DNA from: Myrica gale
Taxonomy: Eukaryota; Streptophyta; Magnoliopsida; Fagales; Myricaceae
NCBI GenBank assembly: GCA_963930655.1
Contig: OZ005610.1
Coordinates: 13,459,001 to 13,523,000, forward strand
Length of the DNA stretch: 64,000 bases
Reading direction: 5' to 3'
A program made the position numbers and the translations under genes. The notes below the pieces were generated by a model that saw only the letters and a program-made list of their open reading frames with translations, ran no database searches and was not told the origin of the DNA. Shown here piece after piece: positions 1 through 11,862 of this stretch. Every line of letters starts with the position of its first letter. The stretch's first letter is position 1.

Positions 1-3000
1 ATGGGAAAGCACCTTTCTCCATCTGTCTGATGCATAAATAGCAACTTCATATGTTGTCTTGGGACCTGGGTCTTTAACAATATCATCAAAGCTCTGTAAA
101 CAATTAAAACAGAATCTTTTCAGACATGGATCAAGAAACATAAGATTTTCAGAAAACAAGGAAGATTGCCAGAAGAAATGTCATTACCTTAAAAACAGAA
201 TCCTCGTGAATCTCAGAATTTTCACAAGGTGGAACTGAATCAATATAGGCATCCTTCTGCAAGTCATTACTTTTACCGTTTCCAACCTTAACAGGATTTT
301 CTCTGGCCTCCAAGTCATCGTCACTATCACTATTAGCATAAAAGTTATCTGCTTTGACCCTATTTCTTGATTTTGGAGCATGTGTTTTAGTAGCACCAAA
401 TACCCTTCTACCACTTGTAGACTTTATTTTAGGACTTTCTGCCCCACTTGAATCCTCCATCTGCTTCAAAGATGATTCATACTCTTGAAGAGCAAGTTTA
501 GCTTCTTCATCAGCTTCCTCCTTTCTTTTCTTCAGTCCGCGCTCCTACTCACAAGCAAATCCAAGAGAAATCAGAAGTATTGATATGCTACAATATAGTA
601 GATACCAACAGGGCTTTTAGGTCATAGAAAGTGCTGACATAAAAAATAGCCAAGTGCTGAGAGAATATCATGTAAAATAACCAATGCAGAGGGAATATCA
701 TGTCAGTTTCTTAATATTGATAAATCCACTGTTCAGCTCTGGGGGAGCTCTAAAACTTCTTAAGAAAACTAACCAGAGAACACCAAAGCTTACCATGAAA
801 GGTAAAGAAAACAATCCTGTTTTAGGCATTTCATCCTCTTCGTCTAATATCTTAAGGGTCTTCTCTTTTGCTTTTTCTAACAACTTGGATGTTCTACCCT
901 GGTCCGGAACAGCTGAATCTTCATCTATATCATCCTCATCACTGCTGGCATCACTGCTGCTGCTATTTTCTTTCATCGAATTCATTTTCCTAGTCAAAAG
1001 AGCATGCTGGTGGAGCTGTTCAGATATAGCAGCTCGAGTACCTTCATCTTGGACTTGCAAACCACGCTGGAGAATGCGTGTTGCCCATTTGGAGGTGTTT
1101 TTGTGTTTCAGTGTCATCCGTTCCTGCATCGAGGTGGTAAAGAATATGATTAGTACTATAAGTACTACAAACGCTTCATAAAGATTAACCCAGAGTTTGT
1201 TATCCATAGTCCATCTACAAAATAACTAACAGCAGGAGTCACCTCAGCCCGTTTGAACTCTTGCTTCAATGCCTTCTCTTTAGCAGCTTCAGCATCCATT
1301 TCAATGTCAGTGGCTGCTATCTTCAATCTATTTTTCTTCAATAGACGATGGTACGTTTTCGATTTGATCTTTTTTATGTGTTTTGCCTTCATTTCATGAC
1401 GAAAAAGAAGGCTGCGCATTTTAGCAATACGATTATGGCGCTCTTGTTCATCTTCCACAGATACCTGTCAACCATGACTGACAATGAGAAAAATTCCAAC
1501 GCACCCACCCCCTTTCCTTCTCTTTCTAGCTCAAGATAGCATAGATCAGCGTTGTTATAACATGACAATCCACACAAAATATCTAAGTCAATAGATCCTT
1601 GTAGAAAATCAGGAGCATTGAAGAACTAGCTGATATTTAGAGTAACATCACAGGAATAACAATGTTAAAATAGCCCATTTACTCCCAATCTCTAAAATAC
1701 ACATGCAAGATCAAAGTGCAGCTTATTAGATGACTGAGCTGACACAAAGCTTATATCCCAATCGCAATTTCATCAATCCTGTTGTAGCATTTTATTTTTA
1801 AGAGTTGGCTCTTACTAAAAGTTTGTTTTGCCTTGCAGCCAGTTTCAGGTGCAGATTTTGAGATTGTCTTTAGAACTTGGAAGCAGTAAGCATTTACCAA
1901 ATTCATGACTTCTAAAATGTATACATCCAGATCCAGCTAAACAGTTCCTGGAAAAATTTTAAAGGTCTATGAACTTTTAAAGGACCAGAAAGTGAAAACA
2001 CATTAAATCCACAAACTAATAGCAAGTTCTACAAACCCACAGTTGCATAGATCTTCTTTAAGTTGGTTCAATTGCCGGTCCTTTGGTTCTATAATACTCT
2101 TCCATTTCTTAGGGTCCCCCCTGCTTCTTTGGAGAGAGAGGGCTTTTTTTAAAGTTACCCTAAGTAATTAAACCAGACTTTTTACTCCAGTAGCAACCTA
2201 CCTTTTCCGGAAAAAATTAGATTTCCACAATGTTCTAAATTAACTCTTCAATTAGCTTTTCTTTATAGATGCTTTTTGTAGTTCATTTTGTTCCAAAATG
2301 CACCCGCTTAGTGTAGACATTTTGTTTACACCATGCAATAAAAGCCCCTACAAAGCAGGGATCTGATTACTATACCCTAATTGTTTTATTGGCTGTTGTA
2401 GAACAATAGCAGAATTCAATTATTTTACCATAGGATATAACAACTTATCTCAATGTTTTCGGCTTACTACTCATATATCCTGCAATCTTTCACATGCTCC
2501 TTCACAGGTGACATGTTACTTAAAACAATTTTCACAACTGATCCCAAATAATCAAGCAGAAACAAAAGGTTCAACAAAATCTGCAACTTCAAGTTTGCAA
2601 TTACATTCTAAAGTTGTAACCGCTCAGAGGCAGAACAGTAACTTCTATGCATCTGTATTGTGAAAGAAAAAACGCTATTAAAAGGGTCCACTAAAAATGT
2701 ATGTGATCGACCTCTGGATTTAATAAACAAAGACTGGAGATGACTTTCATACCTTGTTTAATTCTAGAAGCCTGGAACCATCTATTCTGTGAGCTTCCAT
2801 AACAGCGTCTTGATACATTAATGATGCCATTTTCTTCTCAAATTCAGTTCTAGGTTCAAATTCAGACGCTATTGCTCCTACAGTTGAAAATCCCAGGTCT
2901 GTATTTTCATCAAAGTATATGGTCGGCGCCTCCCTGTTCTTCTTGACTATGGGCTCCCACTTGGTAATCTCTTTCTTTGACATCTTATATGATGTGCCCC

Positions 3001-5492
3001 TCTCCACCTTATCCCGGATTGCTTGTGGAAGAGGAGCTTCAATAACCTCAGATTTCTTCGTTCGATCCATTCTCTTTCTAAGTTTGTCAAAGCCAGGTTT
3101 ATCTTGAAGAGGGCCCAGAAGATCTTCCATTCTAATGCGGCCATCACCATCCAAAACAGCATTACTAGGATTATACTCGGACTCTGGATATACTTCAGAT
3201 ATTACACTGTGATTTTTCTTCTTCTTCCCTACATAAAGAAGGTTGAAAGAAATTGAGCTACAACACCCATAGATAGATGGTTGACTTGTAATATCCAAGA
3301 AAAATTCTTAAATGCACTGTTTGATGCACGTTTCATTTAATCTTTTAGAGATACACCCTCTGTAAGCGAAGTTTTCTAACAAATTGAAAAATTGCTATGT
3401 ACACAGCGCAAACCCACCCCCACCCCCCCAAAAAAATGGTAATAAAGAACTTGTTGGAGAAGAGAGGACAATATACACAGGGCGTTCAGGCTACATCCTC
3501 TCAAGAGAAATGTGTGATTGAGAGAAATCTGGCAAGGTGAAACACAACCCTTAGGCATGAATTATCTGAAAAATACAAATGTCAAAAACTTGCATACCGA
3601 ACTTTCAGCTTCAGTCATGGTACACATACAATGTTAGACCACCCAGTATTTCACTTAACCATTATCTCACCTCACCACACAAAGGCAAGCACCTAGCTAG
3701 CATGAATACACTGTTCAACACATATCTTTTTTTTTTTATAAGTGTTCAACACATATCTCAAACTTAACTAATTAATGTATCTCAAAAAGCCACCTTACCT
3801 TCAAAAACCTCACTTGGAATTCCAGTGATTCCTTGCAACATCCTCCCGTGCCTTCCATCATCTTCCTCTTCCATCTCACCATCATTGGCATCTTCAGTTT
3901 TGCTTCCTCCATTTTTCCTGCCATCATAATCCTCATCATCCTCATCTGATAGCACATTCTCATCCTACAAAACAAACAAACAGATAACTGTACATGTTAG
4001 CAAACAAACCAGAAGCAGTACATTAACTGATGCTATTCCACAATGGGTACGTGGGAGCAACATAGTATACTCACACTAAGTTTATGGTATTACTTCCTCA
4101 ATGCAAGAGTAAGAGCTGGGTGGAATGTAGCTTAAAAATACTCAGTCCTATATTGAGAGTATTATACGGAACTTCGCATGCGTTTTCCTATTTCTGTTTT
4201 CGACTTCAGGCCATCAGCATCACACCTGAAGACAATCAACTAATTCACCCGTTGTTTCTATGCACATAGAACTTAACCCTTTTTACCCCCAGGGGTTTGG
4301 TCTAGTGGTAACGCAAGGGCTTGGGTTCTCACATGTCCCAAGTTCGAGCCCCAACACCGCCATTATCGCCCCTGACTTATCTGGGGTGTGTTGGATGGGA
4401 TCCTGACACATGCTCCCAAGTTGGCTTGTAGGGCCGGGTACACGATGTGGCCCGACCTTGGGAGCTCTTGGGTTATCAAAAAAAAAAGAACTTAACCCTT
4501 GAAGTTCAATATGAGCCACATTTGGCCAAACCAATCATTGGAACTCTTTGATATGCACCAAATTTTACGAGAATTCCCCAATTGCTAGGTCATATTAGCA
4601 GATAAAATTCCAAAAATAAAGATAATAGAAAAACAAATGCCCACTATAGTAAAATCACAAATATTTTCTACCATTTCGTCAGAACTCTGAATTTTGCGCT
4701 GAATTTTCCAACCCAAAATCTGACACTTCTATATAAAGATTTCAGGCCGAAACTCAATTCCATCGTCAAAACTAGTTTACTAAATTGCGAGACCATATGT
4801 CTACCAATACTTCTATAGAATAATATGCAAACAACTCCAAAATTTAGGTACGAACACAATTTGCCAAGCTACAAATACATAAAACTGGATAAAAAAACTT
4901 GCATCCCTATATCAAAAAAAATTCAAGCAATATGCACCAAACCCCATAACAAAACCTTAAAAACTCGTGAGCTTCAAAGCACAATAACAACAACAAACAG
5001 AATATTCCCAGCTACAGCACAAAAACTCGCAATAACTCCTCAAATAATGTGCCTCGAACCATTCAAAATCCACTGTGCAAAAGCACCATATATCACACAC
5101 ACACACACACACACAGAGAGAGAGAGAACCTTGAAATTCTGGGGAAGCTCATACTCAAAGTTCTCGACTGGGTCGAACCGCCGGTTCTTCTTGGACTCCT
5201 CTTGCGGGACCCCCTCATGGTATTCGTACACGTCGTCCACATATAACTCTCCCTCTTCGGAATTAATCTCTTCGTCTTCGTCGCTGTTCAACGAACTGTT
5301 AGGGTTCAAGCGGTCGAGCTCTTTACGCAGCGAATTAGGCAACCGAGGACCGGTCCTCTTCATCCTCTCGCTTCTCTTCTCCTTGCTCTTCTTGGCTAGG
5401 TTTTTAGAGTCCGGGTGCTTTTGCTTTTTCTTGCTCAATTTCTTTGCCATGTCCTTGGGTTCGTCTCTAGCTTTTCGCTTCATCTCCACCAT
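1..5492 (-). CDS. UTP14: UTP14-like U3 snoRNP / small-subunit processome protein (partial, 7 exons visible)
   Basis: Exons on the minus strand: 5492-5130, 3964-3799, 3228-2753, 1464-1243, 1123-794, 544-188 and 93 to the window edge. All six visible introns are GT-AG and the phases join cleanly, giving about 669 codons before the edge. The start at 5492 opens a very basic N-terminus (MVEMKRKARDEPKD), followed by acidic blocks. Exon 4 carries IKKIKSKTYHRLLKKNR, and exons 5-6 carry LKHKNTSKWA, EQLHQHALLTRKMNSM, LFSLPFM and GRRVFG, all typical of UTP14. Known family role: nucleolar component of the U3-containing 90S pre-ribosome that activates a DEAH helicase during 18S rRNA maturation. The C-terminal part lies beyond the window. 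Exon 7 could end at a weak donor near position 12 or continue past the edge. Intron 1 (3965-5129) carries a SINE. Confidence 0.9.
4282..4486 (+). mobile_element. tRNA-derived SINE with poly(A) tail in UTP14 intron 1
   Basis: The head resembles a tRNA with RNA polymerase III promoter boxes. Box A-like TGGTCTAGTGGTAACG lies near 4301, and box B-like AGTTCGAGCCCC about 40 bp further on. The element ends in GGTTATC plus an A run. It is bounded by a perfect 14-bp direct repeat, AGAACTTAACCCTT, at 4268-4281 and 4487-4500, which is the expected target-site duplication. It is oriented opposite to the host gene. A short open frame across it (4283-4534, minus) is a by-product. Confidence 0.92.
5094..5127. 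repeat. Compound (CA)n/(AG)n microsatellite next to the UTP14 exon 1 donor
   Basis: About eleven CA units are followed by about six AG units. The tract begins directly after the exon 1 splice donor (GT at 5129-5128 on the minus strand), so on the transcript the intron opens with a CT/TG repeat. Confidence 0.9.
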
Positions 5493-5499
5493 GGCTCAC

Positions 5500-7095
5500 A
5501 CAGAAAGAAAGATTTTTTCGGATTCGACCAGCGAAATTGGTTGGCAGCTTTGTTTTACAGGGAAAAACTGTAGAGCAAAAATGAAATTTATATATGATTT
5601 AGTCAATTTTTTTGTGGCCTGTACTATCTCCGCTAACGCACTGCCGTGAGGACCCAAGGCTCATTATCTGTTGCATCCAGTACCTGGATTAATATTAGTG
5701 AATATAAAAATCTCTACACAAGTATGTAAGCAAAAATAGAGCTCAGAAACAAGTGCCAACTCTTAAAGCATAACATAGTTGGTGGAAACTGATCTTCTTG
5801 TACACTTTTAAATAAAGTAGAACACCCAATTGCATAATTCATAAGGAAAATGAGAACTGGCCAGTAAAAAGCACTAGATCAGGAATATGTGTGCATGTGG
5901 AAGTATGTTATGCACATCTGAAAGTATATGGAGCATACTATCGATGGGGGAGCAACAAAAGGTGTGTACTACAGGTCAAGTTTTTCTTTGAAGGTGAATT
6001 CTAGGCAATTGCAGAGGCATATGGGAAAGTATGGTTAGAAATCTATACGGATTCAAGCAAAAACTTGCAGTAACAGCAACACTATATGCCAGCATCTCAA
6101 ATATGAGCATTGTATGAATCATGACTCGAGGTAACCCTCAAAACTTCACTGCAAACTAGTATTTTGGGCTGGACTGGTTTCATCTAAACAAGTACACATC
6201 AACATAATGTAGGTCATTTTCCCATCTTGTGTTTACACATGTTGGATGCATAGGCTGAAGTTTCTTCAAAATTTTGTCGTATAATGTCCCATGCTATAAG
6301 TCCTACATTAAGTCGGTGTAAAAGGTGTCGTCAGAGTGGAAGGAAGTTTTGCAACACTCTTGAGTAAACATACCTATGCAATGTCACCCAAGTCTTCAAG
6401 TATATCATCCAAATGCTTCCTGACAAGTCCAAGGCACAAGCTAACCAAGCTTGAAGGCTTTTTCTTCTCGAACAATCCTGTTATGTACCAACTCAACTAG
6501 TGAGTTCAATGAACACGAGGAAATTTACCTCCCTAGATCATTGTATGGAGTAACACAAGCTGTCATATTTGTGCGAATTCAAAAGTCAAGACCCGAGATA
6601 AATTCCATGGAGCCATGTTTGGCTTCTCAGAAACATAAGGATATCTAGTGCCACAAACGCATGCACACAAACAATATTAATAGACTCCGTTCAGTAGTAA
6701 GTCCGCCTCACATTAACATGTAATGCAAAAATTCCATAAAAAATCAACCTTTGAATCTCCACTGGTTACGGAGTACTAAACCACAATCATGACAATAAAG
6801 TAAACCCAAAACCATATGTAATCAACGCGAAAGGATAAAGAACAAAGAAATAGTTGCTCGGAAGAGAAAACATCACATAGTATATGATTCAAATTTCAAC
6901 CCAAAACGTGAGTTCAAAACATTCCTAGGCTGAATTTCGAAGTGACAAATTAGTAGCAAATACATGAGATAATCTAAATCCTCAAATCAAATTAACAGAT
7001 TAAAATTAAAATCCCCAAATCAAATTAACAAACCCTAAAGCAATTTAAAGGCGAAATACAACATTTTCAAAACTAAAATTAACAAACCCCACCTC
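5500..7095. other. No coding gene seen; possible 5'-UTR intron of the UTP14-like gene
   Basis: AT-rich sequence with only short open frames lacking recognisable motifs. A candidate splice acceptor (GCTCTACAG on the minus strand, AG at 5569-5568) precedes the UTP14 start. A candidate donor (GAG|GTGGGG) ends the leader-like exon at 7096. Together they would make a 1.5-kb leader intron. This is inferred from position and splice-like sequence only. Confidence 0.4.
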
Positions 7096-7152
7096 AAGAG
7101 AGAGCTGGTGAGAGATTCGGCCACCAAAACTCAACCGATGGAAGCAACCCCC

Positions 7153-7183
<31 letters not shown>

Positions 7184-7310
7184 CGGGAGGGACGGACGGA
7201 CGGAGGGTGGGGGGCTGGGCGCTGGCGGCTGGGATGTTTTGAGAAGAAGAAGAGAGACTGTCTCGTGACCTGGGTCAAAACGACCCCGATCACCTTTTTT
7301 TTTTTTTACT
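7096..7310 (-). other. Candidate noncoding leader exon, CT-rich on the minus strand
   Basis: Read on the minus strand this is a pyrimidine-rich leader with a (CT)n run (7154-7180) ending in GAG|GTGGGG, a plausible splice donor. A TATA-like motif lies about 35 bp upstream. The next gene on this strand is the UTP14-like gene starting at 5492. The sequence has long open frames on the minus strand only because CT repeats encode Ser/Leu; I do not regard them as coding. Confidence 0.4.
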
Positions 7311-7341
7311 GGGCTCAAACGGTGCAAACCTTATTCCATAG

Positions 7342-7349
7342 TATTTATA
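7342..7349 (-). promoter_or_regulatory. TATA box candidate for the minus-strand leader
   Basis: The minus strand reads CATATAAATAC here, about 30-35 bp upstream of the start of the CT-rich leader. The match to plant TATA consensus and the spacing are good, but no transcription start is known. Confidence 0.4.
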
Positions 7350-9615
7350 TGATTCCTCTCTCTTGTTCTTTCATGGTGTTTGCCTTTCCAAATTTTTGTT
7401 AAACTCATGATTTCTGTTTAGATTAATTTTTTTTTAAAAAAAGAGATAAATATAAAATTGGTCCTTGTGCTATATACAGAAATTGATTTAGTCTTTGTAA
7501 TATGAAAAACATAAATTTAGTCCTTGTGATTCTATTTTTGTTTGTCGGTGGTCCTCCATCAAGGACTGTTTTTATCACCTTCTGAAATTACATAAAAATC
7601 GATTTTTGCGTATAACACCGAGATCAATTTTGCATTTATCCCTACAAAAAATACCGGAACCGAAATTCGATTCCCTTTTTCGATTTCGAAAATTCTCAAA
7701 TAATGCAAAATCGGTTATAAATAATGTTCTGACGCGACCTGCTCAAAATTAACCGAGATTTAAAAAAAAAAAACATTGTTACATATATGTCCACTTGTCG
7801 GTCTTCAGTACTTAAGTCTTCGTCCAAAATGTCGTTTTAATAGCCTTGCAAGTCAAATTTACATCTTCTTCACTGAGAGGGAGAAAGCTCCATTAGTGGG
7901 CCTAAAGACCCCGATTTTATTTTGGTCCAAAATACTTTTTGGGCTTGAAAATAGGCTGTTTTTTTCCCTGTTATACAGTTTCATAATAATATTTTTAAGC
8001 ATATCATTTCATCAATATAAAAAAAATGCATTTGTATCAATCATTTCATACATTCATTATGTTCGAAAACCACTATAATCTGAGAATAAATGTACAACTA
8101 TGTTCACAACTTAAAGAATCTAAGCTTATTAGCATAAACAACCAGATGAGATAATCATATAAACAACATAAAGTATGCACATTTTCAAGTCTTGCAACCA
8201 CTTCAAGAGTTTGGGAATTCACAATGGCAGCCTCCATACAAGTGAAATTACATATAACACATCAGCTAATCAAAATATAATCTTAAACATGAGATAATTT
8301 AAATCATAATCTAAACAGGGAACAAAAAATAAAATTTCAGTTGAAAATTAGAACGGTTCAAAATGGTTGCAGACGTAAGTCTTGTGCATTCGGGATACTA
8401 GAACTACTACAACTTATCAGTACATCATCTGTATGTCATATCCTAGGTAAGTTGGCATGCTTACCATATTTTGTATTAAAAATATTTTGACACTTATAAC
8501 AGTGTGATCTTATTATATAATTTTTTTTAGAAAAATCCAAGCATGTCATATTGTTTAGAAAATATATGCCGGATGTTCTCGTACTCATATTACCCAAATA
8601 TTATTAAAACAAAAAGGCAACATACCTTTTTTAGAAAATATTTATAAAGAAAAATATATAGCATATAACAATTGACAAAAATAACTTATGCATATCTTAA
8701 ATAGATATAGGGCATACTTATATATGGAACCTACATATACATATCTAAATATTATCAAATCCGTATGTTACTAATGTTTGAAAAGCAAGTATACATGCTT
8801 AGAAAAAAAAGACAAACAATTGTATAAAAAATATATGAGAAATTGACAATTTGTTCACTAGATTTATACTTCGCTGACAAAATAGTCACTAAGTTTACTT
8901 TTTACGTTTTGTTCACTGAATCCATACTCATGTGACAATATAGTCATTTCGTCCATATTTCGTCAATACATCTAACGGAAATGTTGTAGACGTCATCATT
9001 TTGCCCAGCTCAACGTGATTTAACCACGTTAGCAGCTCATTCACTCTATTAGTGTCAAAACACAGTGTTTACCTCACTTAAGATCTCGCCCCATTGCAAA
9101 AACGACACACAATATTTCAAATTAATGATGTGCACCGTTTTGTCATCGTGGATCCCCAAAACCAAGAGACCTTCGTCTTCCCCTTTTCATGAACCCTAGC
9201 CTCGCAACACCGAAGATCACACAGAGGACTCCTCTAGCGGGAATCACACCTCCAAATTGGATTGATATGTCTGAGAAAAGTTTAGTCATACGTTCTCCGT
9301 CAGTTGTTCTTCAACGTTTTCCACCATTTTTTCGTGCTATGTGGGATCTGTTCTCGATTTGGTTTAACCATTAGATCTCTGTTCTTCCAGAATGTGTAAG
9401 TCAATGTTTTCGTCATTACAATCCTCTCATCCTTTCCGTGATTTTGCTGGTCATGTCGTAATTCAAGGAATTACAGTTTCATTTGCACTTTAACACTCGT
9501 AATTGACTATTGTGCTTGTTTACCACGCTTTAGGTGCATTTGTACATTGCTTCTCTTTTAGGTCTTTAACTTTGTCGAAATTGCATTATAAATTTGTATT
9601 GTTATGTTAAAATTA
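7350..9615. other. Intergenic AT-rich DNA; degenerate repeat fragments
   Basis: I recognise no gene. Segments at 7450-7560 and 8840-8990 contain phrases such as TTTAGTCCTTGTGATT and AATAGTCACTAAGTTTAC. These resemble terminal arms of the foldback elements at 10877 and 18290, but no matching opposite arm was found nearby. An open frame at 9189-9374 has no recognisable motif. Confidence 0.5.
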
Positions 9616-9699
9616 GGGAATTTCAATTTTGAGTCCTTAGGTTTTTGGTACTTTTTCATTTTAGTACCCAAAACCTAAGGACTCAAAATTGAAATTCCC
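9616..9699. mobile_element. Small foldback (84 bp), Tourist-like MITE candidate
   Basis: Two arms of about 35 bp, starting GGGAATTTCAATTTTGAGTC, are inverted almost perfectly around a loop of about 14 bp. TTA flanks both sides (9613-9615 and 9700-9702), the target-site size and sequence used by PIF/Harbinger elements. The small size leaves open that it is simply a palindrome formed from a longer element's end. Confidence 0.55.
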
Positions 9700-10298
9700 T
9701 TAAACTTAATAGATAGTTTTCATATATCTCAAACTTTTAGCCCTTCTTTTTGAAAGAAGCTTGTTGTCACTTTTCCTTTCATGTTGAAGGCAACGCTTCT
9801 AGGTTTTCTCAATTATTCTAATCTTGGAATTTTAGTGAATGAATTAGTTAAGGTGATAAATGCTTCTTCTTCTTTTTTTTTTTAATAGTCAGCATCTATT
9901 TGTGACAACAGTATGATTTGTTATGTAATTTTCAACCAACTTTATCAGTGTAGTAAATCAAGGGTCTTTAAGCAAAATTTTAAACTGACTGAATTAAGCA
10001 TATATTTATCTTGATTTGTGTTCAGTTCTTTGTCGGCACTTCTTTTGTGAGGTCATTTTCTGTAGCAAATTCAGATTTGGTCATCGAGTCAGCTTAGTAT
10101 AGACGTTTTTCGGCTGTGCAAATTATGAAGAAAAATCAGTAAGTTATTAATCTTATAGTTGTTAATTTTATTATCCGTTATATATGAGGGCATGATCATA
10201 TGACTGTCTCTGTTTGCAGAAAATTGGGCACTGTGGTCATTTTTTTAGTTTGATCCTCGCACTTGCCCCCGTAAGATGGAGGTGAAACCGTTTTTAAG

Positions 10299-10433
10299 AA
10301 GAAAATTAAAGACTTGCAAAAGGATGTGGATGTGATGAAGCGTACTGTGACAAGGCTGAAGTGTATGCTTGGAGTTTCATTAGTGGATGTTGTTGTTATA
10401 GGTGCAGTCTTCATAAGGATCACCGTGATGTAG
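10299..10433 (+). pseudogene. Fragment of a GRF-zinc-finger-type protein tail (coiled coil plus membrane segment)
   Basis: The frame reads KKIKDLQKDVDVMKRTVTRL, a short charged helix. A hydrophobic run (CMLGVSLVDVVVIGAVFI) and a stop at 10431-10433 follow. This layout resembles the C-terminus of plant GRF-type zinc-finger proteins that are common around transposons. An in-frame stop at 10272-10274 and no clear zinc finger upstream indicate a remnant. The assignment comes from the pattern of the tail only. Confidence 0.35.
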
Positions 10434-10754
10434 TTGTATTGAGTTAGAGTTAGGTGAATATGTTAGGTGAAAGTGTTTTACATCGATAGCTATGTAGTAA
10501 TGGTTAAGTGCTAGAAGTGTAACTGGCATGACTTTTGTAAAGAATGACACTTCCATGTTGTGTTGGAAATGACCTCTGTGTAAAGATTAGCAAGTTTGTT
10601 TTGTGTTGAAAATAACTGTCTAATTGTAATGAATGACTTTTGAATTAAGAGTAGTTGAAATGAGAGTGTATGACTTTTGTCTTTACAATGTCTATGTGTG
10701 ATGAATGAATGGTTATTTCTTTGTGCATAATTTATAAACAGAATGCATCTGGAA

Positions 10755-11365
10755 GTATACCAAAATGTTGTCATTTCTATGTTATTAGTAAACCAAAAGG
10801 CTGCCACTTCTATTGCCATACTTTGGTAAACCAAAAGGTTGTCTATGTGCTACACTTTTCTCAAAGTAAAATACAAGGCTTAATGACAATTTTGGTCCCT
10901 GGGTTTTATACTCATTTTTAAAATGGTCCCTGGGTTTCAAATTTGCTCGAATCAGTCCTTGGGTTATTATTATTTATCGAATTAATCCTTCCGTCCAATT
11001 TTACCCCTTACATGCACAGTCAGCTAACGACGAGATCCGTCACTTTCAATAAGATACCGCCACGTGCACGTGTATGCCTTTTGTGGGTTTTTTTTTTAAG
11101 TTGATACATGTGGCGAGATCTTATTGCAAGTGACTTGTCTCGCCGTTAGCTGACTGTGCATGTAAGGGACAAAATTGGACGGAAGGATTAAATCGACAAA
11201 TAACAATAACCCAATGACTGATTTGAGCAAATTTGAAACTCAGTGACCATTTTAAAAATGGGTATAAAACCCAGGGACAAAATGGTCATTAACCCAAAAT
11301 AGAAACCAAAATGCTGTGATTTCTATGGTCATATCTAAACCAAAATGTTTCCAACTTATACCATA
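10755..11365. repeat. Degenerate 33-38 bp minisatellite split by a foldback element
   Basis: Units begin ACCAAAA(T/G)G and continue with a T/C-rich stretch. They start near 10758, 10793 and 10831, and again after the inserted element near 11306 and 11339. The insertion at 10877-11295 interrupts the array. Confidence 0.55.
10877..11295. mobile_element. Mutator-like MITE with about 190-bp inverted arms
   Basis: The left arm (GGCTTAATGACAATTTTGGT) is the inverse of the right arm ending at 11295. Similarity extends about 190 bp into each side, through a stretch containing CAGTCAGCTAACG and its inverse. Flanking 9-mers AAAATACAA (10868-10876) and AAAATAGAA (11296-11304) match at 8 of 9 positions, the duplication size of Mutator-like elements. 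There is no coding capacity. Confidence 0.8.
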
Positions 11366-11862
11366 TAACAAATATCATATCATAATACAAAATGCACCAA
11401 AAGTGCCCACGTGGTCTGGAAAGAGAAAAATATAAAATTATCATATGCAACCTTCAAGTTCAATTTTTATTTGAAAATATTATTATTTTATTTATATATT
11501 GTTTAATATTTTAATAATTTTATCTTGAGAGAATTTGGGTCATTTTGCATATGGTTTAATGGACAAATCAAATGGAATGCAAGAATTGATTGTTTTTTTT
11601 CAAACATATGAGGCATAATAAAATATTTTGGAACTAGAGGGAGGCTTATTGATTTTTACCCACAGATATGAGGGCATACTATAATGTTCCCCCAAAAAAA
11701 AATTGTTTACGAAAAATAATAGAGTTTTTACCGTTGACTTGAAAATTTTTTAGTTTGACATTACTTTTAGGTGCTTACCAAATACCTGAAAACAAGTAAA
11801 ACAAATTACGAAATTTATTTTACAAGCAAACAAATGGACCCTAAATGAAAAGTGATTTAAAT
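11296..11862. other. Intergenic AT-rich DNA, no gene seen
   Basis: Contains the tail of the split minisatellite and long A/T runs, with no open frame or motif of note. Confidence 0.6.

Noticed and set aside
4295..4365. tRNA gene
   Set aside because: Box A and box B are present, but the sequence does not fold as a full cloverleaf and continues into a SINE body with a tail and target duplication.
4283..4534. 83-residue open frame
   Set aside because: It lies across the SINE and extends past its end; no protein family.
7045..7327. Two overlapping Ser/Leu/Pro-rich open frames, minus strand
   Set aside because: They result from the CT repeat in the leader; no domain, and two frames are open at once.
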